From positions 62,001 through 126,000 of the forward strand of contig NZ_BSPP01000004.1 in the NCBI RefSeq assembly GCF_030161095.1: DNA of 64,000 bases. Direction: 5' to 3'. Under the pieces are notes generated by a model that was given only the letters and a program-made list of their open reading frames with translations, did no database searches and had not been told where the DNA came from. A program made the position numbers and the translations under genes. The stretch's first letter is position 1; the number at the start of each line of letters is the position of its first letter. This stretch comes from Cypionkella aquatica (GTDB lineage: Bacteria; Pseudomonadota; Alphaproteobacteria; Rhodobacterales; Rhodobacteraceae). Positions 40,430 to 48,267 of the stretch are shown here, one piece after another.

Positions 40430-41208
40430 TGTCCGCTGCAATCCTCGAAATGAAGAACATCACCAAGCATTTCGGCCCGGTGATTGCCTTGAACGGTGTG
40501 TCCTTTGATGTGCGCGCGGGCGAGTGTCATTGCCTGCTGGGCGACAATGGCGCGGGCAAGTCCACCTTCATCAAAACCATGTCCGGGGTGTATCGTCCGA
40601 CCGAAGGCCAGATGCTTGTCGATGGTCAAACCGTGGCCTTCGCCAGCCCACGCGACGCGATGGCTGCAGGCATTGCCACCGTTTATCAAGACCTTGCGAT
40701 GATCCCTTTGATGAGCGTCAGCCGCAACTTCTGGATGGGCCGCGAGCCGGAAAAGGGCATCTGGCCATTCCGCACGATGAATTCCAAATTTGCCGATGAC
40801 ATCACCGTGGCCGAGATGCGCAAAATGGGCATCAATCTGCGCGGCCCTGATCAGGCCGTAGGCACCCTGTCGGGCGGCGAGCGTCAAACCGTCGCCATCG
40901 CCCGCGCAGTCTATTTCGGCGCGAAAGTGCTGATCCTGGATGAACCGACCTCAGCGCTTGGCGTGCGCCAGACTGCCAATGTACTGTCCACCGTCGACCG
41001 CGTGCGCAAGCAGGGCATTGGCGTTGTCTTCATCACCCATAACGTCCGCCACGCCTTGGCGGTGGGCGACCGTTTCACCGTGCTGAACCGGGGCCAAACC
41101 CTTGGCACAGCCGAGCGCGGCGCGGTCGATGCAAGTGCGCTGCAAGACTTGATGGCAGGCGGGCAAGAGCTGGCCACGCTAGAATCTTCTCTCGGCGGCA
41201 CCGTCTGA
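40429..41208 (+). CDS. Sugar ABC transporter ATP-binding protein, single nucleotide-binding domain
   Basis: The 259-residue protein has Walker [19 protein letters not shown], the Q-loop in [20 protein letters not shown], signature [22 protein letters not shown] and Walker [13 protein letters not shown]. It is a one-domain ATPase like FrcA, unlike the two-domain RbsA or MglA. It pairs with the permease just upstream and is the last gene of the plus-strand operon. A hairpin at 41238-41272 follows. Confidence 0.95.
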   Translation: MSAAILEMKNITKHFGPVIALNGVSFDVRAGECHCLLGDNGAGKSTFIKTMSGVYRPTEGQMLVDGQTVAFASPRDAMAAGIATVYQDLAMIPLMSVSRNFWMGREPEKGIWPFRTMNSKFADDITVAEMRKMGINLRGPDQAVGTLSGGERQTVAIARAVYFGAKVLILDEPTSALGVRQTANVLSTVDRVRKQGIGVVFITHNVRHALAVGDRFTVLNRGQTLGTAERGAVDASALQDLMAGGQELATLESSLGGTV

Positions 41209-41237
41209 ACATATCGCCCAAGAGCACATAACCACTG

Positions 41238-41272
41238 CCAAACCCAAACTGCCCGCGTGGCTTTGGGTCTGG
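41238..41272. terminator. Hairpin between convergent ABC and dehydrogenase genes
   Basis: CCAAACCCAAA (41238-41248) and TTTGGGTCTGG (41262-41272) pair with one mismatch around a 13-base loop. There is no T-run on either side, so efficiency is uncertain. Confidence 0.45.
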
Positions 41273-41321
41273 CGGCGATTACAGTCGGCAAACACGCCAA
41301 ATGCGCAAACGCGCGCGCAAT

Positions 41322-42296
41322 CTAAAATTGGGTTGGCAAGCTCACATCAGCCCAGTCACCAGATTGCAGCGCCGCAACACCGGCCTCTGCCACCGCCATT
41401 GCGACGTAACCATCCCAAGCATTCGACCCCGCACCTTTGGTCTTGCCCGCAGCAAGCGCCGCGATCCAGTCCTGAAACTGAATCCGATACGCATCGGCAA
41501 ATCGCTGGGTGAAATCTGCAGGATGGCTGATCACCTCTCCCGCTGCCGTCTGCCGGCGTGTGGCAGGCCGCGCCGCCATCATCAAAGCCCCCGCGCTGCC
41601 CAAAATCTCGGTGCGGATGTCATAGCCGTAGCGCACGTTGCCAGAGTTCTCCATCTCGACCAGAATACCCGAGGCCGTCTCGGCCACCGCAAGCAACGGA
41701 TCAATCAAGCCGCCCTGCTTGGCCGCCCGCGGCGTTTGCACCCGGATGCGCAAGATCTCCTCACCGATCAGCCAGCGCAGAATATCAAACTCATGCACCA
41801 TCGAATTGGTGATACCTTGGGTGCCCACCATAAACGCCGGGGCAGTCGCATTGCGGTGGATCATGCGGATCAACAGCGGATCGCCCGCGCCACCGGCCTG
41901 TAAATGCTGTTTAAGATCAACATAATCCGGGTCAAACCGCCGCATATAGCCAACCTGCACCAGACCCCGCCCAGCATCCGCCCGCAAGATCGCAGCCCCA
42001 TCGGCCAAGCTGGTGGCAAGGGGCTTTTCGCACAGCACAGGCTTTCCAGCCGCCAGACAGGCCAAGACCTGTTCCGCATGCTTGGCATCAGGTGACACCA
42101 CAATCACCGCATCCACCGACGGATCAGCAATCAGCGCCTCGGGCGAGAGCACCTTGGCTCCACCGGCCAAAGCCGCCGCCTGCGCCACCCTGACCGCATC
42201 CGGGTCGGACACCGCCACCACCTTTGCCCCGCCAAGCCCGGTCAAGGTGGCGACATGCGACATGCCCATCACCCCCGATCCGATGATGCCAATCAT
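41322..42296 (-). CDS. Second Gfo/Idh/MocA oxidoreductase (MocA/inositol dehydrogenase-like)
   Basis: The 324-residue NAD-dependent dehydrogenase begins MIGIIGSGVMGMSHVATLTGLGGAKVVAVSD. VLCEKPLATSLADGAAIL has the EKP lysine, and GITNSMVHEFDILRWLIGEEI (about residues 163-183) has the conserved His-Glu-Asp segment of inositol dehydrogenases. It is divergent in sequence from the IolG at 32855, so it may act on another isomer (scyllo-inositol) or on an amino- or methyl-inositol, as MocA is thought to do. AGGGG six bases before the ATG at 42296 selects this start. It has its own promoter region with an RpiR-type dyad. Confidence 0.9.
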   Translation of the reverse strand: MIGIIGSGVMGMSHVATLTGLGGAKVVAVSDPDAVRVAQAAALAGGAKVLSPEALIADPSVDAVIVVSPDAKHAEQVLACLAAGKPVLCEKPLATSLADGAAILRADAGRGLVQVGYMRRFDPDYVDLKQHLQAGGAGDPLLIRMIHRNATAPAFMVGTQGITNSMVHEFDILRWLIGEEILRIRVQTPRAAKQGGLIDPLLAVAETASGILVEMENSGNVRYGYDIRTEILGSAGALMMAARPATRRQTAAGEVISHPADFTQRFADAYRIQFQDWIAALAAGKTKGAGSNAWDGYVAMAVAEAGVAALQSGDWADVSLPTQF

Positions 42297-42368
42297 GCCA
42301 AGCCCCCTCATCTGCCGCAGCCGCGCCACAGCCCCACATCGCAACAAATACGGTATAATTTACATTTT

Positions 42369-42386
42369 TGTCAATTATCGTTGCAA
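42369..42386 (-). promoter_or_regulatory. RpiR-type dyad overlapping a TTGACA -35 element
   Basis: On the minus strand the site reads TTGCAA-CGATAA-TTGACA, the same design as the dyads at 28209, 32795 and 32817. Its TTGACA would serve as a -35 element, with AT-rich sequence following. It lies 73 bases before the second dehydrogenase start and gives that gene its own control point downstream of mocE. Confidence 0.6.
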
Positions 42387-42414
42387 TACGTGAAAGCTGC
42401 GCCGGAACGACAGT

Positions 42415-42732
42415 TTACGGCAGGTCAACCATCACCCGCCCGGCCTCGACCTTAACCGGAAACGTCCGCAGATTGACGCAAACCGGAGCCCGCCGCGCCT
42501 CACCAGTGCGATAGTCGAACTGGCCGTTATGCTTGGGACATTCGATCAGATAATCCATCACAAGACCGTCAGCCAGATGCACCTTCTCATGCGTGCAGAA
42601 GCCCGCTGTGCAAAAGAAATCGCCATCCGGGCTGTGATACAGCGCATAGCTTGTGTCGCCATGATCAAAGCGGATCACATCTTCTTCGTCGATATCATCA
42701 GTGGCGCAGGCGTTAATCCAGGGCATGTTCAT
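42415..42732 (-). CDS. mocE: Rieske [2Fe-2S] ferredoxin, MocE-like
   Basis: The 105-residue protein has both Rieske ligand motifs: FCTHEKVHLADG (C-x-H, about residues 45-47) and IECPKHNGQFDYRTG (C-x2-H, about residues 64-67), with 16 residues between. It begins PWINACATDDIDEEDVIRFDHGDTSYALYHSPDGDFFCTAG, which fits the MocE family of the rhizopine demethylation system. It would pass electrons to the oxygenase encoded just upstream (27 bases away). No signal peptide is present. A matching ferredoxin reductase (MocF) is not seen nearby. Confidence 0.9.
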   Translation of the reverse strand: MNMPWINACATDDIDEEDVIRFDHGDTSYALYHSPDGDFFCTAGFCTHEKVHLADGLVMDYLIECPKHNGQFDYRTGEARRAPVCVNLRTFPVKVEAGRVMVDLP

Positions 42733-42759
42733 CCTCGTCGATTGCTGGCTTTGGTTGGG

Positions 42760-43884
42760 CTATTCTGCAGCAGTGGCAAGCGGATAGCCGCCAATACCGG
42801 GGGTTGGCTGGCCGGGTTCCAGATCGCCATGAAACTCGGGGCGATAGGGCTTGGCAGTGCCGGGCAGGCTGCGCTTCACGAACCAATCGGGGTTCTGAAA
42901 CTGTTTGCGCAGCGCCGGAATGATCTCGGCATAGGCCGAGAAGATCGACCCATGTGCGGGCGGCATGTCGTGCTTGACCACCTCATGCAGCTTCGGCAGC
43001 GCGTGATAGGGCACCATCGGAAACATGTGATGTTCCACATGGTAATTCATGTTCCAATAGATGAATCGGCTGACCGGGTTGATATAGACCGTGCGGCTGT
43101 TCAGGCGGTGATCCAGCACATTCTCTGCCAGCCCAAGATGTTGCATCACCCCGGTCATCACCATGTGCCAGCTGCCATAGAAAATCGGCAGCCCGATCAC
43201 CATGAACGGCAAGATAGACCCCATCCAGATCGCCAAAGCCGCGACGCTCAGATAGATCACCGCCCAGATCCGCGCGATCAGGAAAGCCTTGCTGCGCTCT
43301 GATTCCGGCACAAAGGTTTTCACGGTTTCCGGCATATAGCCTGCGATCAATTGCAGCGTGGTGCGCCCGTTGCCAATCAACTCATAAACGCCGAACACAT
43401 TGATCAGCAACCGCGCCACATCGGCCGGCCGCATTGCGATGATCTCGGGATCATGGCCCACGACAATCGTATCTGTGTGGTGACGGGTATGGCTCCACCG
43501 CCATGTCACCGGGTTGCGCAACATGCAAAAGCACGCAACCTGATACAGCGCGTCATTCATCCAGCGGGTCTTGAAGGCGCTGCCATGGCCACATTCATGC
43601 CAACGCGAATCCATCGCCGAAGCATACATCACGCCGTAAACCGCCCAGAACGGCAGCGACCACCAGCTTGGCCACAGCGCAATGCCGCCCGACACTGCCG
43701 CAAGCATCACCCCGAACAGAATGATCGTGTCGCGGATTGCAGGCCCGTCGCTGCGCTTCATCAGCGCCTTCATCTCGGATCTTGGAATCTCGGTGTGATA
43801 CCACTGCGCCGAGACAAGCCCGATCTCCTCTGCCAGTTTCGCATCGCGCCCCAAAAGCGCATAGTCGCGGTTACTCCGGCTCAT
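42760..43884 (-). CDS. mocD: Membrane fatty-acid-desaturase-type oxygenase, MocD-like
   Basis: The 374-residue integral membrane protein has three histidine boxes: WHECGHGSAF (H-x3-H, about residue 96), WSHTRHHTDT (H-x2-H-H, about residue 132) and NYHVEHHMFPMVP (H-x2-H-H, about residue 291), which hold a di-iron site. Hydrophobic pairs surround them. In the rhizopine pathway MocD, with MocE and MocF, is proposed to remove the O-methyl group of 3-O-methyl-scyllo-inosamine. The Rieske partner beside it makes that reading better than lipid desaturation. AAGGACGG before the ATG at 43884 fixes the start. Divergent from a LacI-type regulator. Confidence 0.88.
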   Translation of the reverse strand: MSRSNRDYALLGRDAKLAEEIGLVSAQWYHTEIPRSEMKALMKRSDGPAIRDTIILFGVMLAAVSGGIALWPSWWSLPFWAVYGVMYASAMDSRWHECGHGSAFKTRWMNDALYQVACFCMLRNPVTWRWSHTRHHTDTIVVGHDPEIIAMRPADVARLLINVFGVYELIGNGRTTLQLIAGYMPETVKTFVPESERSKAFLIARIWAVIYLSVAALAIWMGSILPFMVIGLPIFYGSWHMVMTGVMQHLGLAENVLDHRLNSRTVYINPVSRFIYWNMNYHVEHHMFPMVPYHALPKLHEVVKHDMPPAHGSIFSAYAEIIPALRKQFQNPDWFVKRSLPGTAKPYRPEFHGDLEPGQPTPGIGGYPLATAAE

Positions 43885-43941
43885 CAATCCGTCCTTCATC
43901 GCTGATAACCTCTAGCAAGCCATATGAAACCCGGCGATCCG

Positions 43942-43979
43942 TGCAATGAAAATCATCCATGTCTGATCATATCATTGCA
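43942..43979. promoter_or_regulatory. Inverted repeat in the mocD/lacI divergent region
   Basis: TGCAATGA (43942-43949) and TCATTGCA (43972-43979) are exact inverted copies separated by 22 bases, midway between the divergent mocD and LacI-type genes. They could bind the LacI-type regulator. The half-sites differ from the RpiR-type dyads of the island. Confidence 0.5.
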
Positions 43980-44029
43980 TTTTGCCTCATATTCGATCAG
44001 GCTTTGGGATAGATAATGAAAGCCGCCCC

Positions 44030-45061
44030 ATGACCAAGCGCCCCACCATCACTGACCTTGCCGAGGCCAGCGGAGTCTCTGTCGCCACGGTGGATCGCGT
44101 CCTCAACGGTCGCAAAACCGTGCGCGAAGGCACCGCCCTGCGGGTGTTGGAAGCGGCCCGCAGCATCGGCTTTCACGCAGCACCCTTGCTGCAAAAACGC
44201 ATCCTTGATGATGTGCCAACTTTTAAAATCGGCCTGCTTTTGCTGCAGGAAAGCGATTTCTACCTGAACTTCAAAACCATGGCCGAGGCTTTGGCCTTGG
44301 AAGAGCGGCGGATGAACATTCGCCTGACCGTCGCCTTCCTGCCCTCGTCACAGCCCGCCGACATCGTGCTTGCGGTCGAAAAAATGGCCGAACGTGTGCA
44401 GGCCATCGGGCTGGTTTCCATCGACCATCCCCGCGTCACCGAGGTGGTCGAGTCTGTCAAGCAGCGCGGTATCCCAGTGTTTGCGCTGCTGTCAGATTTT
44501 GCCCAAGGTGTCCGCGAATCCTACATCGGCCCGAACAATCTCAAAGTCGGGCGCACCGCGGGTTGGATGATTTCACGCGGCCTGCAAGGGCGGCAGGGCG
44601 AGATTGCGCTGTTCGTCGGCGGTCATCGCTGGCACGGCCACGAATTGCGCGAAACCGGCTTCCGCGCCTATTTCCGCGAGAACCGCCCCGACCTCACCCT
44701 GCTGGAAACCCAAGTGAACCTCGACACTGCCAAGCTTTCTTACGAGGCCACGCTGTCGCTGCTCAAACGCCATCCCACACTCGCCGGGATCTATTGCGCA
44801 GGCGGTGGCCGCGAGGGCATTATTGATGCAATCCGCGACGAAGGCCGCGTTGGTAGCGTCGAAATCGTCGCCAACGAGTTGACAGATTTCAGCCGCCGCG
44901 CGATGGCGGATGGCGTGTTGTCACTGGTGATCGACACCCCAATCCGGGCGATCTGCACCGAATTGTTCGACCTTGCCCTGCGTGCAGTCACCCGCGGCCC
45001 CGGTCAATCATCCGGTCAGGTTTTTCTGCCGATGAATTTGGTCCTGCCCGAAAGCATCTAA
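44030..45061 (+). CDS. LacI family transcriptional regulator
   Basis: The 343-residue repressor-type protein has the N-terminal helix-turn-helix and hinge RPTITDLAEASGVSVATVDRVLNGRKTVREGTALRVLEAARSIGFH (about residues 4-48) and a periplasmic-binding-like effector domain (about 60-335) with IYCAGGGREGIIDAIRDEG and VANELTDFSRRAMADGVLSLVIDTP. The effector is probably a sugar or cyclitol. It is divergent from mocD-mocE and likely controls that operon. No strong Shine-Dalgarno sequence precedes the ATG at 44030; an in-frame start 16 codons upstream is less likely because family similarity begins at MTKRP. Confidence 0.9.
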   Translation: MTKRPTITDLAEASGVSVATVDRVLNGRKTVREGTALRVLEAARSIGFHAAPLLQKRILDDVPTFKIGLLLLQESDFYLNFKTMAEALALEERRMNIRLTVAFLPSSQPADIVLAVEKMAERVQAIGLVSIDHPRVTEVVESVKQRGIPVFALLSDFAQGVRESYIGPNNLKVGRTAGWMISRGLQGRQGEIALFVGGHRWHGHELRETGFRAYFRENRPDLTLLETQVNLDTAKLSYEATLSLLKRHPTLAGIYCAGGGREGIIDAIRDEGRVGSVEIVANELTDFSRRAMADGVLSLVIDTPIRAICTELFDLALRAVTRGPGQSSGQVFLPMNLVLPESI

Positions 45062-45157
45062 GATATTTTATCGCAATAACAAAGCTTTGCTTCAGTGAAC
45101 CAGCGCGACAACCGCAAGGAAACCGGGTGCCGCGCCAGCCATTTCAATGTGATTTCA

Positions 45158-45940
45158 TCACGGCAGCTTGGCCATAAAGGCCGCAAATTCCGCATCCAAG
45201 ATCGGCACAACATGCTGCGCTGCAGGATAGTCCCGGCTTTCGACATCGCTGCGGAATTCGTTGAATGCGGCGATGCGCTCGGCCTGCAAGCGATCATTTT
45301 CAGCCGCAAAATCGCGGTAGGTCTTGGCATGGCGCGGGCGATGGCCACGGGTGTAGCCCAGCACATCTTCGGCGAAAAGATACTGCGCATCCGCCCCCGG
45401 CCCCGCCCCCATTCCCAGCATGATCAGGCTGCTCCGCTTGGAAAGCTCTGCCGCAACGCGGTCCGGCACCACCTCCAACTCGGCCGCGAAAGCCCCGGCG
45501 GCTTCCAGCGCCACCGCCTGTTGCCACAGCGCCAAAGCCCCCGCGCTGGTCTTGCCGACCGCCTTGAAACCACCGGTCCAAGTGCATTTCGACGGGATCA
45601 GCCCCAGATGCCCAACCACCGGAATCCCTTCATCCGCCAGCGCCCGCACCGTCGCAAGCGACGCGGCGCAATAGACGCAATCGCCGCCTGACTGCATCGC
45701 TTTATGCGCCGCGCGCAGGTAGTCTTCGCTGGTGACAAGCTCGCGGTAAGGCAGGCCGATCTGCACAAAGCAGTCCCCCGCCGCAGCCCGCATCGCAGGC
45801 GACCAATAGCGCGCCTCGATCGACAGCATGTCGATATGTGCCGCCGCCGCGGCTGCAGCTTCTTCGGGGGTGATGACGTAAAGCATGGTGATTTGCCGCT
45901 TGCCCTTCAGGGCGCGGATATCGGCGACGGTGGGTCTCAT
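45158..45940 (-). CDS. PanB-like (ketopantoate hydroxymethyltransferase family) protein with altered metal site
   Basis: The 260-residue TIM-barrel protein matches the PanB family through GHLGLIPSKCTWTGGFKAVGKT (about residues 110-131), ALEAAGAFAAELEVVPDRVAAELS (about 144-167) and GMGAGPGADAQYLFAEDVLGYTRGH (about 176-200). Compared with E. coli PanB, the metal ligands Asp45, Asp84 and Glu114 align with Glu42, Gly62 and Ala92 here, while the catalytic Glu181 is kept (Glu156). It is therefore unlikely to be a normal pantothenate enzyme; another carbon-carbon bond reaction is possible. It is transcribed away from the FMN oxidoreductase and convergent with the LacI gene. Confidence 0.8.
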   Translation of the reverse strand: MRPTVADIRALKGKRQITMLYVITPEEAAAAAAAHIDMLSIEARYWSPAMRAAAGDCFVQIGLPYRELVTSEDYLRAAHKAMQSGGDCVYCAASLATVRALADEGIPVVGHLGLIPSKCTWTGGFKAVGKTSAGALALWQQAVALEAAGAFAAELEVVPDRVAAELSKRSSLIMLGMGAGPGADAQYLFAEDVLGYTRGHRPRHAKTYRDFAAENDRLQAERIAAFNEFRSDVESRDYPAAQHVVPILDAEFAAFMAKLP

Positions 45941-46212
45941 CTATGGTCCTATGATAGCAGAAATTCAGGCGCCAGATCGCGGCACGCCCATCCCCCCGCC
46001 CGCAACGCCCAAGCGTTGCAAGTCAAGCTGGCGGATGAAGATGCACACGCTTTGACGCTGCCGCCCAATGCGGTCGTCCTTACTGTCAAATCTGCAATGT
46101 CCAACCCGCTATGGCAACTCTGGCCGATGGATCTGCAACGCTTCCGCTCAAATCCTATCAGAGGCGTAGATCATAAATGCAAGTTTATTGCATACGCCCA
46201 TCCACCCTGACG
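45941..46212. other. 272-base gap with a short palindrome and no supported gene
   Basis: Frames through this stretch lack start signals and family features. The only marked structure is ATGCAA-GTTTA-TTGCAT at 46177-46193, a 6-base perfect dyad with a 5-base spacer. It could regulate the PanB-like gene, whose start lies about 240 bases away on the minus strand. A lone half CTGCAATGT is at 46092-46100. Confidence 0.4.
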
Positions 46213-48189
46213 CTACAGCGAAAGTGCCAGCTTGCGCCCCTCGTGAAACGCATAGGCCGCCAGCCGAGGTGCCACACAATCGCCGATCCGCAGCGTTTGT
46301 TTGCCCGCGATCACCTCGGGAAACGGATCAAACGCCCGGTTCGTCGTCGCCATCACCAGCCCCGAGGCGGCCAAAACCGTCTCCTCTCCGGTCAGCAAGT
46401 TGCGCAACGTCGCGCCATTGCCATGCCAGCCCGCGATACAAGTTTCGGTCTTGAACACCACGCCCAACTGCGCCAACCGCCGCCGCGCCGCGCCATCCGC
46501 CGCCGTCCGCGCGATTTCCTTGCCGACAAAAGCCTCGGGCGTCACAATCGTCACCGCTTTGCCCGCCTCGGCCAAAGCCCAAGCCGTGCCAACGCCGCGC
46601 CAGTTCGAGCCTTCGTCATAAACGATCACCGCATCGCCCAACCGCGCCTCGCGCCGCATCACCTCTTCGGGCGACCACACACCGCCCAACTCCAGCCCCG
46701 GCAGGCTTTCCAGATGCGGCAGCCAGCGTTGAAACGCCTTTTCGTCTGGCAGCGATCCCGTCGCCAGCACCACCACATCGGCCCCATGCGCCGCGATGTC
46801 ATCGGCGTCGAGATAGGTGTTCAGCCGCAAAGTCACGCCCAGCTTTTCAAACTGCCGCTCATACCAGCCCATCAAATCCAAGATCTGCGCCCGCCGGGGC
46901 TGCATCCCAGCCAACCGGAACTGTCCGCCGATGACCGGCAAGGCCTCAACGATTTCAACGCCGTGGCCACGCTCTGCCGCAGCCCGCGCCGCCTCCAGCC
47001 CTGCGGGCCCTGCGCCGACTACCAGCACAGACTTGCCCTGCGCCGCGGTCTCAAACCGATCACCGCCCCATTCAAATTCGCGCCCCACCGACGGGTTGAT
47101 CAGGCAGGAAATCCAGTAATCCCGGCTGCGCCGCCCCCAGCACATCTGATTGCACGAAATGCAGCCGCGAATATCTTCGGCGCGGCCTTCGGTTGCTTTG
47201 CGCGCCAAATGTGGATCGGCAATCTGCCCGCGCACGATCGACACCAGATCCGCCTCACCCGAAGAAATAATCGACTCGCCGTTTTCCGGCGTCCGCACCC
47301 CGGCCTCAGAGGTGATTTTGATGGTCTTCGCCAATGCCTTAAGCTGCGCTGTAAGCGGCGTCGTCAGCTTTTCGCCATGGGTGAACGGCGGGATGATCGC
47401 GTCAAACTCCAGATAGCTGCCCGCCCCCACCGTCACATAATCCAGATGCCCGGTGTCATCATGCAAGCTGATGATCTCACACAGATTTTCTGCCGAAAGC
47501 GTGGCAGAATAGGCGGTTGAATAGCTGACCGCCATGCCAATGATAAAATCCTCACCACAAGCGCGGCGGATATTTTCCACCAGAACCCGCGAGAACCGGG
47601 TGCGATTCTCCAAGCTGCCGCCCCATTTATCATCGCGCTGGTTCGACCACGGGGTCCAGAATTGATCGAGCAGGGAATGATAGGCCGCCCAAACCTCGAC
47701 CCCCTGAAACCCCGATTTCTTCGCCCGGATCGCCGCATCCAGATGCGCCGCCAGCAATTCCTCAATCTCGGCTTCCGTCATTTTATGCGAGCCATCGCTG
47801 TCGTGATACGACGGCCCACCCGAGGGCGACCAGTGTGGCGCGAAGCTCAAGTCTGAATCGCCATGCGCGCCAACATGGTAAAGCTGCTGGCAGATCACCG
47901 CCCCCGCCTCGTTCACCTTTTGGGTAATACGCTGAAAGTGCGGTATAATCTCATCCGACCCATACAGCATATTGCCCCGCGTCAGCACACCCGTGCTATG
48001 CACCGGCACAGGTTCGGTCACGATCATCGCAGCGCCGCCCAAGGCACGTTCGACAAAATAGCCCGCCATCCGTGGACCCGGAATCCCCTGATCCGACATA
48101 TTGTTGGTATGTGCGCCGAACACGATGCGGTTGCGCAGGGTCTGGCCTCGCATCTGCAATGGTGAAAGCAAACGGGGATGCGCGGTCAT
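46213..48189 (-). CDS. FMN/4Fe-4S/FAD oxidoreductase of the dienoyl-CoA reductase/trimethylamine dehydrogenase family
   Basis: The 658-residue protein combines an N-terminal old-yellow-enzyme barrel (LLSPLQMRGQTLRNRIVFGAHT, QQLYHVGAHG, WTPWSNQRDDKWGGSLENRTRFSRVLVE) with an iron-sulfur motif C-x2-C-x3-C-x11-C (CISCNQMC...SC, about residues 341-360). A C-terminal FAD/NAD domain begins VLVVGAGPAGLEAARAAAERGHGVEIVEA. Relatives include 2,4-dienoyl-CoA reductase, trimethylamine and histamine dehydrogenases, and N-methylproline demethylase. The substrate is unknown; demethylation of a small N-methyl compound is one option. AGGAG precedes the ATG at 48189. A near-perfect palindrome sits about 40 bases upstream. 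Confidence 0.9.
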   Translation of the reverse strand: MTAHPRLLSPLQMRGQTLRNRIVFGAHTNNMSDQGIPGPRMAGYFVERALGGAAMIVTEPVPVHSTGVLTRGNMLYGSDEIIPHFQRITQKVNEAGAVICQQLYHVGAHGDSDLSFAPHWSPSGGPSYHDSDGSHKMTEAEIEELLAAHLDAAIRAKKSGFQGVEVWAAYHSLLDQFWTPWSNQRDDKWGGSLENRTRFSRVLVENIRRACGEDFIIGMAVSYSTAYSATLSAENLCEIISLHDDTGHLDYVTVGAGSYLEFDAIIPPFTHGEKLTTPLTAQLKALAKTIKITSEAGVRTPENGESIISSGEADLVSIVRGQIADPHLARKATEGRAEDIRGCISCNQMCWGRRSRDYWISCLINPSVGREFEWGGDRFETAAQGKSVLVVGAGPAGLEAARAAAERGHGVEIVEALPVIGGQFRLAGMQPRRAQILDLMGWYERQFEKLGVTLRLNTYLDADDIAAHGADVVVLATGSLPDEKAFQRWLPHLESLPGLELGGVWSPEEVMRREARLGDAVIVYDEGSNWRGVGTAWALAEAGKAVTIVTPEAFVGKEIARTAADGAARRRLAQLGVVFKTETCIAGWHGNGATLRNLLTGEETVLAASGLVMATTNRAFDPFPEVIAGKQTLRIGDCVAPRLAAYAFHEGRKLALSL

Positions 48190-48227
48190 GGCGTGGCTCC
48201 TGCTGTGGCTAAGCCCAGCAAAACCTA

Positions 48228-48247
48228 ACTTGACATATGTGTCAAGT
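48228..48247. promoter_or_regulatory. 20-base palindrome before the FMN oxidoreductase gene
   Basis: ACTTGACA-TATG-TGTCAAGT has perfect 8-base arms and ends 39 bases upstream of the ATG. On the minus strand it also supplies a TTGACA -35-like hexamer. This is typical of a dimeric repressor (TetR, MarR or GntR) operator. No such regulator gene is adjacent. Confidence 0.65.
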
Positions 48248-48267
48248 TTCCACTTCACGTCCAAATG

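Noticed and set aside
45704-46210. A 168-codon plus-strand frame over the PanB-like start and the following gap
   Set aside because: The first half is antisense to the PanB-like gene, and no start signal or motif is present in the rest.
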